DNA from: Candidatus Bathyarchaeota archaeon
Lineage (GTDB): Archaea; Thermoproteota; Bathyarchaeia; 40CM-2-53-6; RBG-13-38-9
Assembly: GCA_026015225.1 (NCBI GenBank)
Contig: JAOZGV010000014.1
Coordinates: forward strand, 1 to 13,803
DNA: 13,803 bases
Direction: 5' to 3'
A program made the position numbers and the translations under genes. Of the stretch, positions 5,798 through 13,332 are shown piece after piece. The notes beneath the pieces are model-generated. The model worked only from the letters and a program-made list of their open reading frames with translations. It was not told the origin of the DNA and made no database searches. The first letter of the stretch is position 1. Each line of letters opens with the position of its first letter.

Positions 5798-6149
5798 AAT
5801 TATCTCTCGTTCCTTTAGAAAATCCAAGAATAGCTCCTATTATTCCGAGTATAAATCCAATTACAAATCCAATGAATAGTACCCCACCTATTATGAGGCC
5901 TAGAAAAGAGAATATGAAAACCACAATTGGACCTGATTTCGATTTTCTATATATAAGAAAAGATCCAAAAAGCATTAAACATCCGAAAATCAAGGATATT
6001 GTGACTAATATTAAAGCCGGTAATGTTTGGATCCTAGAGATCCCTAGGATATTTGGATTGTTAATTATTAAAACACTGCTTGATAGTATTGTAATGCCCG
6101 AAAATGCAGAAAGAATGAGAGAATATTTTCTTTTTTCTTCAGCTTTCAA
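5796..6149 (-). CDS. Small integral membrane protein, 117 aa, unknown function
   Basis: After a charged cytoplasmic start (MKAEEKRKY) there are hydrophobic segments at about residues 9-30, 42-66 and 72-110. The last is long enough for two passes and is rich in glycine and isoleucine (GFVIGFILGIIGAILGF), giving three or four membrane spans. The C-terminus is short and polar (SKGTRDN). The layout resembles small archaeal and bacterial DUF4064-like membrane proteins, but I see no diagnostic motif and assign no function. The start is TTG at 6149: the only other methionine is far inside the protein, and AGGAAGTGA lies directly upstream (6163-6155). It is convergent with ilvD, 23 bases between the stops, and divergent from the aminopeptidase. 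Confidence 0.75.
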   Translation of the reverse strand: MKAEEKRKYSLILSAFSGITILSSSVLIINNPNILGISRIQTLPALILVTISLIFGCLMLFGSFLIYRKSKSGPIVVFIFSFLGLIIGGVLFIGFVIGFILGIIGAILGFSKGTRDN

Positions 6150-6327
6150 CTAATTCACTTCCTAATCTTAAATTAATAGAAAAAATTAATAAAATAAAAT
6201 AAGTGCTAGAAAAAACTAAAGCCTTTCTATACCAAAGGAAAAATTCCTAAAAAAATACGATAAAATTTAACTAAATTCAAAGTTCAACTCAATAATGATA
6301 TAAGTTATTATTGTGGTGTGAGATAAA

Positions 6328-7392
6328 TTGGACCCCAGAATTCAGAAACATGCTGAGATAATTGTCAATTACTCTACAAGAATAAAAAAAGGAGAAAATG
6401 CAATTATACAATATAGTGACGAAGGAAGAGACTTAGCAATAGAGATATATAAAAAAACGGCACAGATCGGAGCAAATCCTTTGATTCTGAATATGCCCAC
6501 AGAAGCTATTCGAGGATATTACGACCATACACCAAAGAGGTTTTTAAATAATTTTCCATCACATTTTTACTCTTTAGTAAAAGAGTCTGATGTATTAATT
6601 TCCATTATGTCTAGTAATAACACTAGATTTCTTTCGAACATCGACCCAGAATTGTCGGGCATTAGATCAAAAGCCCTTACAGATATCCAAGAAGAGAGAA
6701 TGAAAAAGCGATGGAGCTTAACACTTTATCCTACAAATGCGTATGCACAAGATGCTGAGATGTCATTAAAGGAATATGAGGATTTTGTTTATTCTGCTAT
6801 ATTGAGGGATTGGGAAAAAGAAAGGAAAAAAATGGAAAAGTTAAAAAAGAGATTTGAAGCCGGCAGTGAGGTGCGACTTGTTGGGATAGATACGGATTTG
6901 AATATGTCCATAAAAAACAGAAAGATGGTAATTAGTGATGGCACTCATAATTTGCCTGGTGGTGAAATCTTCACAGCGCCTTTGGAAAAAACCGTTGAGG
7001 GAAGAATATATTATGATCTGCCCGCTATCTATCAAGGTCGTGAAGTCAGAGATATAAAGTTAGAATTCGAAAAAGGCGAAATTGTTGATTTCTCCTCTTC
7101 AAAAAATGAGGGGCTTCTGAAGAGTATGATAGATACCGATGATGGTTCAAGAAGGCTAGGCGAATTGGGAATAGGTACTAATAAGGGCATATCAATATTT
7201 ACAAAAAACATTCTTTTTGATGAGAAAATTTATGGCACTATTCATCTTGCAATTGGAAGGGCATATGAAGAATGTGGTGGAAAGAATAAAAGTGCAATTC
7301 ATTGGGATATGATTAAAACAATGAAAAAAGGCAGTATAATTCTTGATGGCGAACCAATTCAAAAGAATGGAAAGTTCAAGACAAAATTTTAA
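6328..7392 (+). CDS. Aminopeptidase, M29 family
   Basis: A 354-residue cytoplasmic metallo-aminopeptidase of the AmpS/aminopeptidase T type, removing N-terminal residues from peptides with two metal ions. All metal and catalytic residues of the family can be placed: Glu213 in LPGGEIFTAP, Glu279 in LGELGIGTN, His306 in GTIHLAIG, Tyr313 in RAYEE, and His325/Asp327 in AIHWDM. The spacings (66 between the two Glu, 7 from His to Tyr, 2 from His to Asp) match those of Thermus aminopeptidase T as I recall them. The loop between Tyr313 and His325 is about 12 residues shorter, and the protein is somewhat shorter than the roughly 400-residue bacterial members. The start is TTG at 6328, preceded by GGTG at 6315-6318; the first in-frame methionine is residue 56, too far inside. 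It stands alone, between a divergent membrane protein and the convergent hom gene. Confidence 0.9.
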   Translation: MDPRIQKHAEIIVNYSTRIKKGENAIIQYSDEGRDLAIEIYKKTAQIGANPLILNMPTEAIRGYYDHTPKRFLNNFPSHFYSLVKESDVLISIMSSNNTRFLSNIDPELSGIRSKALTDIQEERMKKRWSLTLYPTNAYAQDAEMSLKEYEDFVYSAILRDWEKERKKMEKLKKRFEAGSEVRLVGIDTDLNMSIKNRKMVISDGTHNLPGGEIFTAPLEKTVEGRIYYDLPAIYQGREVRDIKLEFEKGEIVDFSSSKNEGLLKSMIDTDDGSRRLGELGIGTNKGISIFTKNILFDEKIYGTIHLAIGRAYEECGGKNKSAIHWDMIKTMKKGSIILDGEPIQKNGKFKTKF

Positions 7393-7423
7393 TTATTTAG
7401 ATCTAGCCTACAATAATACTTCC

Positions 7424-8461
7424 TTAGAAATTCTTGTGTATTTCTAAAATGTCAGATAAAATCGAAAATCCTGTTTCTTTTCTACCTGCGCCAGCACCCA
7501 TAATTGTTACATCTCCTAGCAGGTCTGTAGTAAACGTTATTGCATTTGCTACGCCCATCACACTGGCTAAAGGATGGGAAAGATCTACCTTTTTCGGTTT
7601 AACAGATGCTGTAATGCCCTTTTTATTTTTAATGATTTCACCGATAAGTTTCCATCTCTTCTTTTCTTGCTGTGCTTGTTTTATATCCTCATGAGTAATT
7701 TGAGTAATCCCTTTACATGGAATTTGATCTGGTTTAAGATTCTCTCCAAATATTACATTTGCTAAAATTGTGATTTTTGCAAGTGTATCGAGTCCTTCTA
7801 CATCTGCCGTTGGATCCGCTTCAGCATATCCCAACTCTTGCGCTTCTTTTAGAATGCTTTTGTATGAATGACCAGATTCCATGTTAGTCAGTATAAAATT
7901 AGTTGTTCCATTCAAAATGCCTTGCATAGCTGAAATTTTGTTACCTACTAATTCATTGCGCACCAAATTTAAAACAGGGGTGCCGGACATAACCGTACCT
8001 TCGATTAGGAACCTTACCCCTTTTTGTCTCGCTAACTCGTTTAATTCATTGTATCGTAAAGCTGCAGGTCCTTTATTGCTTGTAACCACATGTTTCCCTA
8101 ATTCCAACGCGGTTATGCAGTGGTCTATCGCTGGTTGTCCTGTCTTTAAATTTGTATAGGTCAACTCACAAATTATATCGGCGTTACTTTCTCGAATTGT
8201 TTGAAAGGCATCTAAACCTTTTTTTAATTTACCTTTTGCATCAATCTCTTCTAATGAAATATTATTTTTTACCAAATGAAGTAGCTTTTTAACGTTCAAA
8301 CCTTCGTGCGATAAAACAGAACCGTTAAGAGTATCGCATATGGCTACTACTTCCCAATCGAAATCGTGGAACCTTTTTAAATACCTCTTTTTATCGATTA
8401 GAATTTCACAAAGTCCTTGTCCAACCGTTCCGAACCCGATCAATGCCAATTTTCTTTTCAT
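7424..8461 (-). CDS. hom: Homoserine dehydrogenase
   Basis: A 345-residue NAD(P)-dependent oxidoreductase converting aspartate semialdehyde to homoserine, the branch point to threonine, methionine and isoleucine. An N-terminal Rossmann fold starts with LIGFGTVGQG (8-17). The catalytic region shows VTSNKGP with Lys130, GTVMSGTPV (155-163), GILNGTTNFIL (181-191), and YAEADPTADVEGLDTLAK (212-229), with Glu214, Asp225 and Lys229 at the same spacing as the yeast catalytic residues. The C-terminus has MGAGAGRKETGFSILSDIL. There is no aspartokinase fusion and no C-terminal ACT domain, so no allosteric domain is visible; this short form is common in archaea. The ATG at 8461 has AAGGT six bases upstream (8472-8468). 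It is divergent from the gcvP-like operon, with which it shares a 230-bp spacer. Confidence 0.94.
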   Translation of the reverse strand: MKRKLALIGFGTVGQGLCEILIDKKRYLKRFHDFDWEVVAICDTLNGSVLSHEGLNVKKLLHLVKNNISLEEIDAKGKLKKGLDAFQTIRESNADIICELTYTNLKTGQPAIDHCITALELGKHVVTSNKGPAALRYNELNELARQKGVRFLIEGTVMSGTPVLNLVRNELVGNKISAMQGILNGTTNFILTNMESGHSYKSILKEAQELGYAEADPTADVEGLDTLAKITILANVIFGENLKPDQIPCKGITQITHEDIKQAQQEKKRWKLIGEIIKNKKGITASVKPKKVDLSHPLASVMGVANAITFTTDLLGDVTIMGAGAGRKETGFSILSDILEIHKNF

Positions 8462-8691
8462 AATATTACCTTTTTTAATTCTAAATTGAATGAGAATTTG
8501 CTAGGTAATAAAATAGATTTGACATATAAAGTTTATAAAATAATGACTCAAGCGCGCGCGTAAACTTTTGGTGGACGAGCGCGTGTTAATCATAATGTAT
8601 AAGATATTAAATTAAACTAAATCAAACCAGATTATATTAAACCTTATTTCCTCTATTGCGAATTGTAATTATCAAATGAGGCGATTATAAG
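8462..8691. promoter_or_regulatory. Divergent spacer between hom and the gcvP-like operon
   Basis: The spacer holds the hom ribosome binding site (8468-8472), AT-rich boxes that could serve hom on the minus strand (around 8505-8515 and 8523-8530), GTTTATAAAA at 8531-8540 reading right, and a second rightward candidate ATTATATTAAA near 8632-8642, which would give a roughly 30-base leader. GAGG at 8678-8681 is the probable ribosome binding site of the first gcvP-like gene. Between them lie two GC-rich motif copies (8551-8565 and 8579-8590). I see no glycine-riboswitch-like core. Confidence 0.5.
8551..8596. promoter_or_regulatory. Tandem GC-rich motif AGCGCGYG..TAA, two copies
   Basis: AGCGCGCGCGTAAAC (8551-8565) and AGCGCGTGTTAATC (8579-8592) are direct repeats 28 bp apart in an otherwise AT-rich spacer, starting about 11 bases after the rightward TATA box. 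The second copy with its flanks (8561-8595) matches 2488-2515 beside the tRNA: both have TAAACTTTT, then AGCGCG, then a TAATNATAAT-like tail. A repressor or architectural-protein site is the simplest reading. Confidence 0.5.
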
Positions 8692-10101
8692 ATGACTAAG
8701 AATCGTGAATTAGTTCATCCATATATACCGAATTCTGTTCCTGAAGTTACAAATGAGATGCTCAAAGAGATCGGTGCAAAAAGCGTTGAAGATCTCTTAA
8801 AAGGAATTCCAAAAAGGCTTCGATTCAAAAGGTCATTAAATTTACCCGAACCCTTTCTTGTCGAAATGGAACTCAGAAATCATGTTGAGGAGATACTCTC
8901 AAAGAATAAAACATGTAAAGATTACTTGAGTTTCTTAGGAGCTGGATGTTGGCAACATTATGTTCCGGCCGTTGTTGATGAAATAATTCATAGAGCAGAA
9001 TTCCTGACCGCTTATGCTGGAAATACATATTCAGATCTAGGCAAATGGCAAGCTTTTTTTGAATTTCAAAGTATGATGGGCGAACTACTTGAGATGGATG
9101 TAGTTAGCCTTCCTACTTTTGATTGGGGAACTGCTGTTGCATTTGCAATACGTATGTCTTCAAGAATGACGGGTAGAAATGAAGTGCTCGTTCCAAAAAT
9201 TATAAGTCCTGAAAGGCTATCGATTTTTCAGAATTTTTGTCAATCCAAAAGGGCACCCAATAATATTGATATTAATTTAGTCGACTATGACTCCAAAACG
9301 GGTTCAATTGATCTGGACGATTTAAAGAAAAAAATTTCTTCAAAGACTGCCGCAGTATATATTGAGAATCCCTCATATCTGGGAATTATCGAATCAAATG
9401 GAGAAGAAATATCGAATTTAGCTCACAATAATGGTTCTGAATTTATCGTAGGAATAGATCCGATCTCACTGGGAATTCTTAATCCACCGGCTGAATATGG
9501 CGCAGACATTGTATGTGGTAATATCCAACCTCTTGGTCTGCATTTAAACTTCGGAGGAGGCGTTGGCGGATTTATCGCAAGTAGAGACGAGTCAAAGTAT
9601 GTATCAGAATATCCATTACATCTAGTGAGTATAGCAAAAACTGAAGACAAGAAAGGATTTGGTTTTGGTTTCTGTTCATTTGATCAAACTCTTTATATTA
9701 CAAGAGAGAAAGGAAAGGATTTCACCGGAACTACAGTTGCTCTGTGGACAATCGCATCCGCAGTATACTTGTCGTTGATGGGTCCAGAAGGATTAAGGCA
9801 GATTGGGGAAACTATAATTCAAAAATCTCATTACGCTGCACAAACTCTATCTAAAATTGATAACTTGGAAATTATTTTCTCGCCGAATTTCTTTAAAGAA
9901 TTCGTAGTTAATTTTGATGAGACTGGAAAAAAAGTGGATGAGATAAACAAAAAATTGCTTACTAAAAAAATTATAGGCGGCAAAAATATTGCAAATGAAT
10001 TCCCAAATTTTGGGAATAGCGCTCTATATTGCATAACAGAAATGCATTCAAAAAAAGATATTGATAGGCTTGCTGCCGCATTGGAGGAGGTACTCAAGTA
10101 A
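8692..10101 (+). CDS. Glycine dehydrogenase subunit 1-like protein (GcvPA-like, divergent)
   Basis: A 469-residue homologue of the alpha (PLP-free) half of two-chain glycine decarboxylase P-protein. It begins with the usual HPYIPNSVPEVTNEML (9-24) and keeps FLGAGCWQHYVPAVV (81-95), the spacing of the fold type I core and a C-terminal domain. However, motifs that are nearly invariant in GcvPA are changed: TAYTPYQPEISQG reads TAYAGNTYSDLGK (106-118), YDGATA reads FDWGTA (143-148), PNFFG reads PSYLG (227-231), and REKATSNICTN reads REKGKDFTGTT (338-348). These lie in the region that shapes the subunit interface and active site, so substrate or reaction may differ from glycine decarboxylation. 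The ATG at 8692 has GAGG ten bases upstream. It is the first gene of a three-gene operon; no gcvH or gcvT is next to it. Confidence 0.85.
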   Translation: MTKNRELVHPYIPNSVPEVTNEMLKEIGAKSVEDLLKGIPKRLRFKRSLNLPEPFLVEMELRNHVEEILSKNKTCKDYLSFLGAGCWQHYVPAVVDEIIHRAEFLTAYAGNTYSDLGKWQAFFEFQSMMGELLEMDVVSLPTFDWGTAVAFAIRMSSRMTGRNEVLVPKIISPERLSIFQNFCQSKRAPNNIDINLVDYDSKTGSIDLDDLKKKISSKTAAVYIENPSYLGIIESNGEEISNLAHNNGSEFIVGIDPISLGILNPPAEYGADIVCGNIQPLGLHLNFGGGVGGFIASRDESKYVSEYPLHLVSIAKTEDKKGFGFGFCSFDQTLYITREKGKDFTGTTVALWTIASAVYLSLMGPEGLRQIGETIIQKSHYAAQTLSKIDNLEIIFSPNFFKEFVVNFDETGKKVDEINKKLLTKKIIGGKNIANEFPNFGNSALYCITEMHSKKDIDRLAAALEEVLK

Positions 10102-11667
10102 ATGGTGAACCAACAACCGAGAAAATATCACGCACATGTTTGGGATGAGCCAATAATACTGGAAATGGGACGAAAAGGAGAGAGAGGAATATCAATTCCT
10201 AAAGTAGAAAAGGAGATTGAGAAGGCAGTAAAAGAATACAAATCCTATGTTCCCTCAAAGATGCTAAGGAAAAAACGCCCTAAACTTCCTGAAATTTCTC
10301 AACCACATGTATTGAGACACTATTTACGATTATCTCAACAAACACTAGGAATGTCGCTTAACATAGATATTGGTATGGGAACCTGTACTATGAAATATAG
10401 CCCAATAATAAATGAAGAATTAGTAGGACTGCCCCAATTTACTGAGACTCACCCCTTCCAAGATGAGAGAACTGTTCAAGGAATTTTAGAGATAATTCAT
10501 AAATTTGCGAGAATTATGTGCGAGATCTCAGGCATGGCCGAATTCTCATTTCAGCCTGGGGGTGGGGCGCATGGAATCTTTACTAATGCTTGCATGATAA
10601 GGAAGTATCATGAGATTAAAGGCGAGCTTGATGACAGAAATGAGATAATAACTACACTATTTTCCCATCCAGCAGATGCTGCGTGTCCAGCTACAGCAGG
10701 TTTCAAAATAATCAGTCTTCATCCTGATCCCGAAACTGGTCTTCCTGATATAGAAGCCCTTAAAACAGCAGTTTCGAAGAATACCGCTGGATTAATGATA
10801 ACGAATCCCGAAGATACTGGTATTTTCAATCCTAAGATCGATGAATTTGTAAATATAATTCATGAAGCTGGAGGATTATGCGCTTACGATCAAGCCAATT
10901 CTAATGCATTATTTGGAATAGCTAGAGCAAGGGATGCTGGATTTGATATGTGTCATTTCAACATTCACAAAGCTTTCTCATCGCCACATGGTTCTATGGG
11001 TCCTGCGTGTGGTGCTGTAGGAGTCTCGAACGAACTAACAGAATTCCTTCCAGTTCCAATTGTTACTTTTCAGGACTCAGTATACCATTTAGATTATGAT
11101 CGACCCAATAGTATTGGAAAAGTTAGAGAATTCTTTGGGAATATCGAGACAATTGTAAGGGCATACTCATGGGTTATTGGAATGGGCGCTGAAGGCTTAA
11201 AGAAAGTCTCTGAAACTTCAGTGATCAACACTAACTATCTAATAAAAAAGATGTCAAATATTCCAGGCGTTACAATGGCCTATCCTAAGCAAAATATCAG
11301 ATTGGATCAGGTAAGATTTAGCTTAGAAAAATTGAAAAAGGACAGTGGTGTAGGAACCGAAGATATAGCTCGTAGAATGATTGATTTTGGCATACAAGAA
11401 TATTTTACAAGTCATCATCCTTGGGTCGTTCCAGAACCATTCCTGCCTGAACCTTGTGAGACATACTCAAAAAAAGATATCGACTATTGGGTTTCGATAA
11501 TTAAGTATGTATGCGATGAAGCGTATGCAAATCCTGAGATTGCTAGAACAGCGCCTCATAACCAATCTACTTCTAAGATCAATCAAGGCGTATTAAACGA
11601 TCCAAACAACTGGGCTATGACTTGGAGAGCCCACGTTCGAAAAAATAAAAGACCCACTCATAAGTGA
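10102..11667 (+). CDS. Glycine dehydrogenase subunit 2-like protein (GcvPB-like, PLP-binding, divergent)
   Basis: A 521-residue homologue of the catalytic beta half of P-protein, slightly longer than usual GcvPB at both ends. PLP machinery is present: GMGTCTMKYSP (91-101; canonical LGSCTMKYNP), QPGGGAHG (151-158), AYDQANSNALFG with Asp263 for the pyridine nitrogen, and HFNIHKAFSSPHG (285-297) with the Schiff-base Lys290. Departures are marked: SAHGTNPAS is replaced by HPADAACPAT (189-198), HKTF-PHGGGGPG by HKAFSSPHGSMGPAC, and the HPPTVYFPLIVPEALMIEP-like segment by a TSHHPWVVPEPFLPEP variant. Its ATG directly abuts the stop of the upstream gene, with GGAGGAGG at 10083-10090, so the two are translationally coupled and surely form one complex. 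The ancestor and fold are clear; glycine as the substrate is only the default guess. Confidence 0.87.
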   Translation: MVNQQPRKYHAHVWDEPIILEMGRKGERGISIPKVEKEIEKAVKEYKSYVPSKMLRKKRPKLPEISQPHVLRHYLRLSQQTLGMSLNIDIGMGTCTMKYSPIINEELVGLPQFTETHPFQDERTVQGILEIIHKFARIMCEISGMAEFSFQPGGGAHGIFTNACMIRKYHEIKGELDDRNEIITTLFSHPADAACPATAGFKIISLHPDPETGLPDIEALKTAVSKNTAGLMITNPEDTGIFNPKIDEFVNIIHEAGGLCAYDQANSNALFGIARARDAGFDMCHFNIHKAFSSPHGSMGPACGAVGVSNELTEFLPVPIVTFQDSVYHLDYDRPNSIGKVREFFGNIETIVRAYSWVIGMGAEGLKKVSETSVINTNYLIKKMSNIPGVTMAYPKQNIRLDQVRFSLEKLKKDSGVGTEDIARRMIDFGIQEYFTSHHPWVVPEPFLPEPCETYSKKDIDYWVSIIKYVCDEAYANPEIARTAPHNQSTSKINQGVLNDPNNWAMTWRAHVRKNKRPTHK

Positions 11668-12785
11668 ATATTTTGAAAAAGAAATTAGGTCTTATTGTGA
11701 ATCCTATTGCTGGTATGGGAGGTTCTGTAGGTCTAAAGGGAACAGATGGAGAAAAGATATTAGAGAAAGCAAAAAAACTAGGTGCAATTCCAAAAGCACC
11801 AAACAGGGCAATCGAAGCTCTTAAGGAAATTTCATCAATTAAGGATACAATCGATTTGATTACATATCCTCATGATATGGGAGAGAATGAGGTAAAAGCA
11901 TGCAATTTCGATCCTATTGTTATCGGTTCAATACAAGAAGATTACACAACTTCTACAGACACAAGGAATGCCGCGAGAGATATGCTAAGAACAAAAGTAG
12001 ATTTAATTCTCTTTGTTGGTGGTGACGGTACTGCTAGAGATATTTATGAAGCTATAGGCGATAAATTGCCTGTTCTTGGGGTGCCAGCAGGAGTAAAAAT
12101 ACATTCTGGTGTTTTTGCTATAAATCCAAAAAATGCGGGAATATTAACTGTAATGTACCTTCAAGAGAGAGCTTCATTAATTGAAGCAGAGGTTATGGAT
12201 ATAGACGAAGAGGCTTTTAGGCATAATAGAGTATCGGCTAAGCTATTTGGATATTTAAAAATTCCAAACTTCCCGCAAATGGTTCAGGATACTAAAGCTG
12301 GCAGTATTCCTTCTGAAGCTGCAGCTATGATTGATATAGCTTGGGAGGTTGTTGATAACATGCGAGACGATCATATCTATATCATAGGACCTGGCTCCAC
12401 TACAAAATCTATCATGAAGCAATTACGATTAAAGTATACATTATTAGGAGTGGACATAATTTATCGAAAAAAATTGATTGAAAATGATGTGAATGAGAAT
12501 AAAATATTGAAATTAATTGATGGTAAAAAAGCAAAGATCGTTGTAACTGTTATTGGGGGGCAGGGATATGTATTTGGAAGGGGCAATCAACAGATAAGTG
12601 CTGAAGTGATAAAAAATGTGGGAAAAGAGAATATTATTGTTGTTGCAACAGAGAATAAGATAGTCTCACTTAATGGAAAGCCATTATTGGTTGATACGGG
12701 AAATGATGAAATTGATGATGTGTTGAAGGGGTATATCAGAGTAGTTACTGGTTTTATGAGATCTATCGTTTATAAAGTAGCATAA
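11664..12785 (+). CDS. ATP-NAD kinase-like protein, AcoX/COG3199 type
   Basis: A 373-residue protein of the NAD-kinase/diacylglycerol-kinase fold. It opens with a strand and loop, KLGLIVNPIAGMGGSVGLKG (7-26), has TSTDTR (97-101), the nucleotide-binding FVGGDGTARD (118-126) with the family GGDGT, and GVPAGVKIHSGVFAINP (139-155), typical of the AcoX branch. A C-terminal region (about 275-373) contains GGQGYVFGRGNQQIS. AcoX-type proteins are annotated as predicted ATP- or polyphosphate-dependent NAD kinases; AcoX itself sits in acetoin dehydrogenase clusters with unclear function. The GTG at 11664 overlaps the preceding stop as GTGA, so translation is coupled to the GcvPB-like gene. That placement suggests a role tied to the upstream enzyme rather than housekeeping NADP synthesis; this is inference. 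Confidence 0.88.
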   Translation: MNILKKKLGLIVNPIAGMGGSVGLKGTDGEKILEKAKKLGAIPKAPNRAIEALKEISSIKDTIDLITYPHDMGENEVKACNFDPIVIGSIQEDYTTSTDTRNAARDMLRTKVDLILFVGGDGTARDIYEAIGDKLPVLGVPAGVKIHSGVFAINPKNAGILTVMYLQERASLIEAEVMDIDEEAFRHNRVSAKLFGYLKIPNFPQMVQDTKAGSIPSEAAAMIDIAWEVVDNMRDDHIYIIGPGSTTKSIMKQLRLKYTLLGVDIIYRKKLIENDVNENKILKLIDGKKAKIVVTVIGGQGYVFGRGNQQISAEVIKNVGKENIIVVATENKIVSLNGKPLLVDTGNDEIDDVLKGYIRVVTGFMRSIVYKVA

Positions 12786-12833
12786 ATAAACCTAGAGAAA
12801 TAATTTAAGATAGGTCAATTCAGAACTTCGTTT

Positions 12834-13142
12834 TTAATTGAAGTCTTCAATTAAAAAATGGGAATTAGTTTTTGCATCTAATAGGAAGATTTTTCTTTTA
12901 TTCTTATAAGCTAATACTGCTTCTGCACCTGCGATTGTGGCTAAATTTAGCAACTCTCCTCTTTTTGTCTCATTAAATTCTGACTTTCTTACTTTACACT
13001 CGATGAGTAGAGTTTTTTCATTTTTCATACAAACCAAATCCACGGGCATGGATCGGGCAGCGCGTATTACAATAAACCCATTTTTTCTAAATAAATCCCT
13101 CACTCGATATTCTAATCTTCTCCCTTTCGCATAACTACTCAA
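12834..13142 (-). CDS. hjc: Archaeal Holliday junction resolvase Hjc
   Basis: A 102-residue endonuclease of the archaeal Hjc family, which cuts four-way junctions during recombination and fork repair as a dimer. The nuclease residues are all present: Glu11 in KGRRLEYRVRDLF, the conserved Ser31 in RAARSMPVDLV with Asp35, and Glu48/Lys50 in LLIECKVRK, the E-x-K of the restriction-endonuclease-like fold. It is shorter than many Hjc proteins (about 120-140 residues), mainly at the C-terminus, but the core is complete. The start is TTG at 13142, with AAGGGA six bases upstream (13149-13154); no ATG exists before residue 32. It converges with the AcoX-like gene (48 bases between stops) and diverges from the transporter. 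Confidence 0.92.
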   Translation of the reverse strand: MSSYAKGRRLEYRVRDLFRKNGFIVIRAARSMPVDLVCMKNEKTLLIECKVRKSEFNETKRGELLNLATIAGAEAVLAYKNKRKIFLLDAKTNSHFLIEDFN

Positions 13143-13290
13143 TTAAAGTCCCTTACTCTTGAAATGTTGTAATTATCGGATTCTAGAATAGAATATTTCT
13201 CTAGATCATTCTTTTTAATACTATTGGCACAATTAAAAAGGAATAGCATCTCAATGCTTAAATTACCCTTTCTTGTATCTTGGAGAGGAT

Positions 13291-13310
13291 TATCTATAAG
13301 ATTTATACAA
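13291..13310 (+). promoter_or_regulatory. Candidate TATA boxes for the transporter gene
   Basis: TATCTATAAG (13291-13300) and ATTTATACAA (13301-13310) lie 23-42 bases before the TTG at 13333. The first fits a leader long enough for the AAAGG ribosome binding site (13322-13326); the second would give an almost leaderless message. Confidence 0.35.
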
Positions 13311-13332
13311 TAAAGTAAAGGAAAGGCACATC

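Noticed and set aside
7434..8159. Plus-strand frames of 63-92 aa inside hom
   Set aside because: They are antisense to homoserine dehydrogenase, with no independent support.
8600..8691. Possible glycine riboswitch upstream of the gcvP-like operon
   Set aside because: The stretch is plain AT-rich sequence without the conserved paired elements, and GcvP-like divergence makes glycine control less expected.
13143..13332. Possible RNA gene or small ORF between hjc and the transporter
   Set aside because: I found only AT-rich sequence with promoter-like boxes near the right end; no tRNA-like stems and no credible frame.
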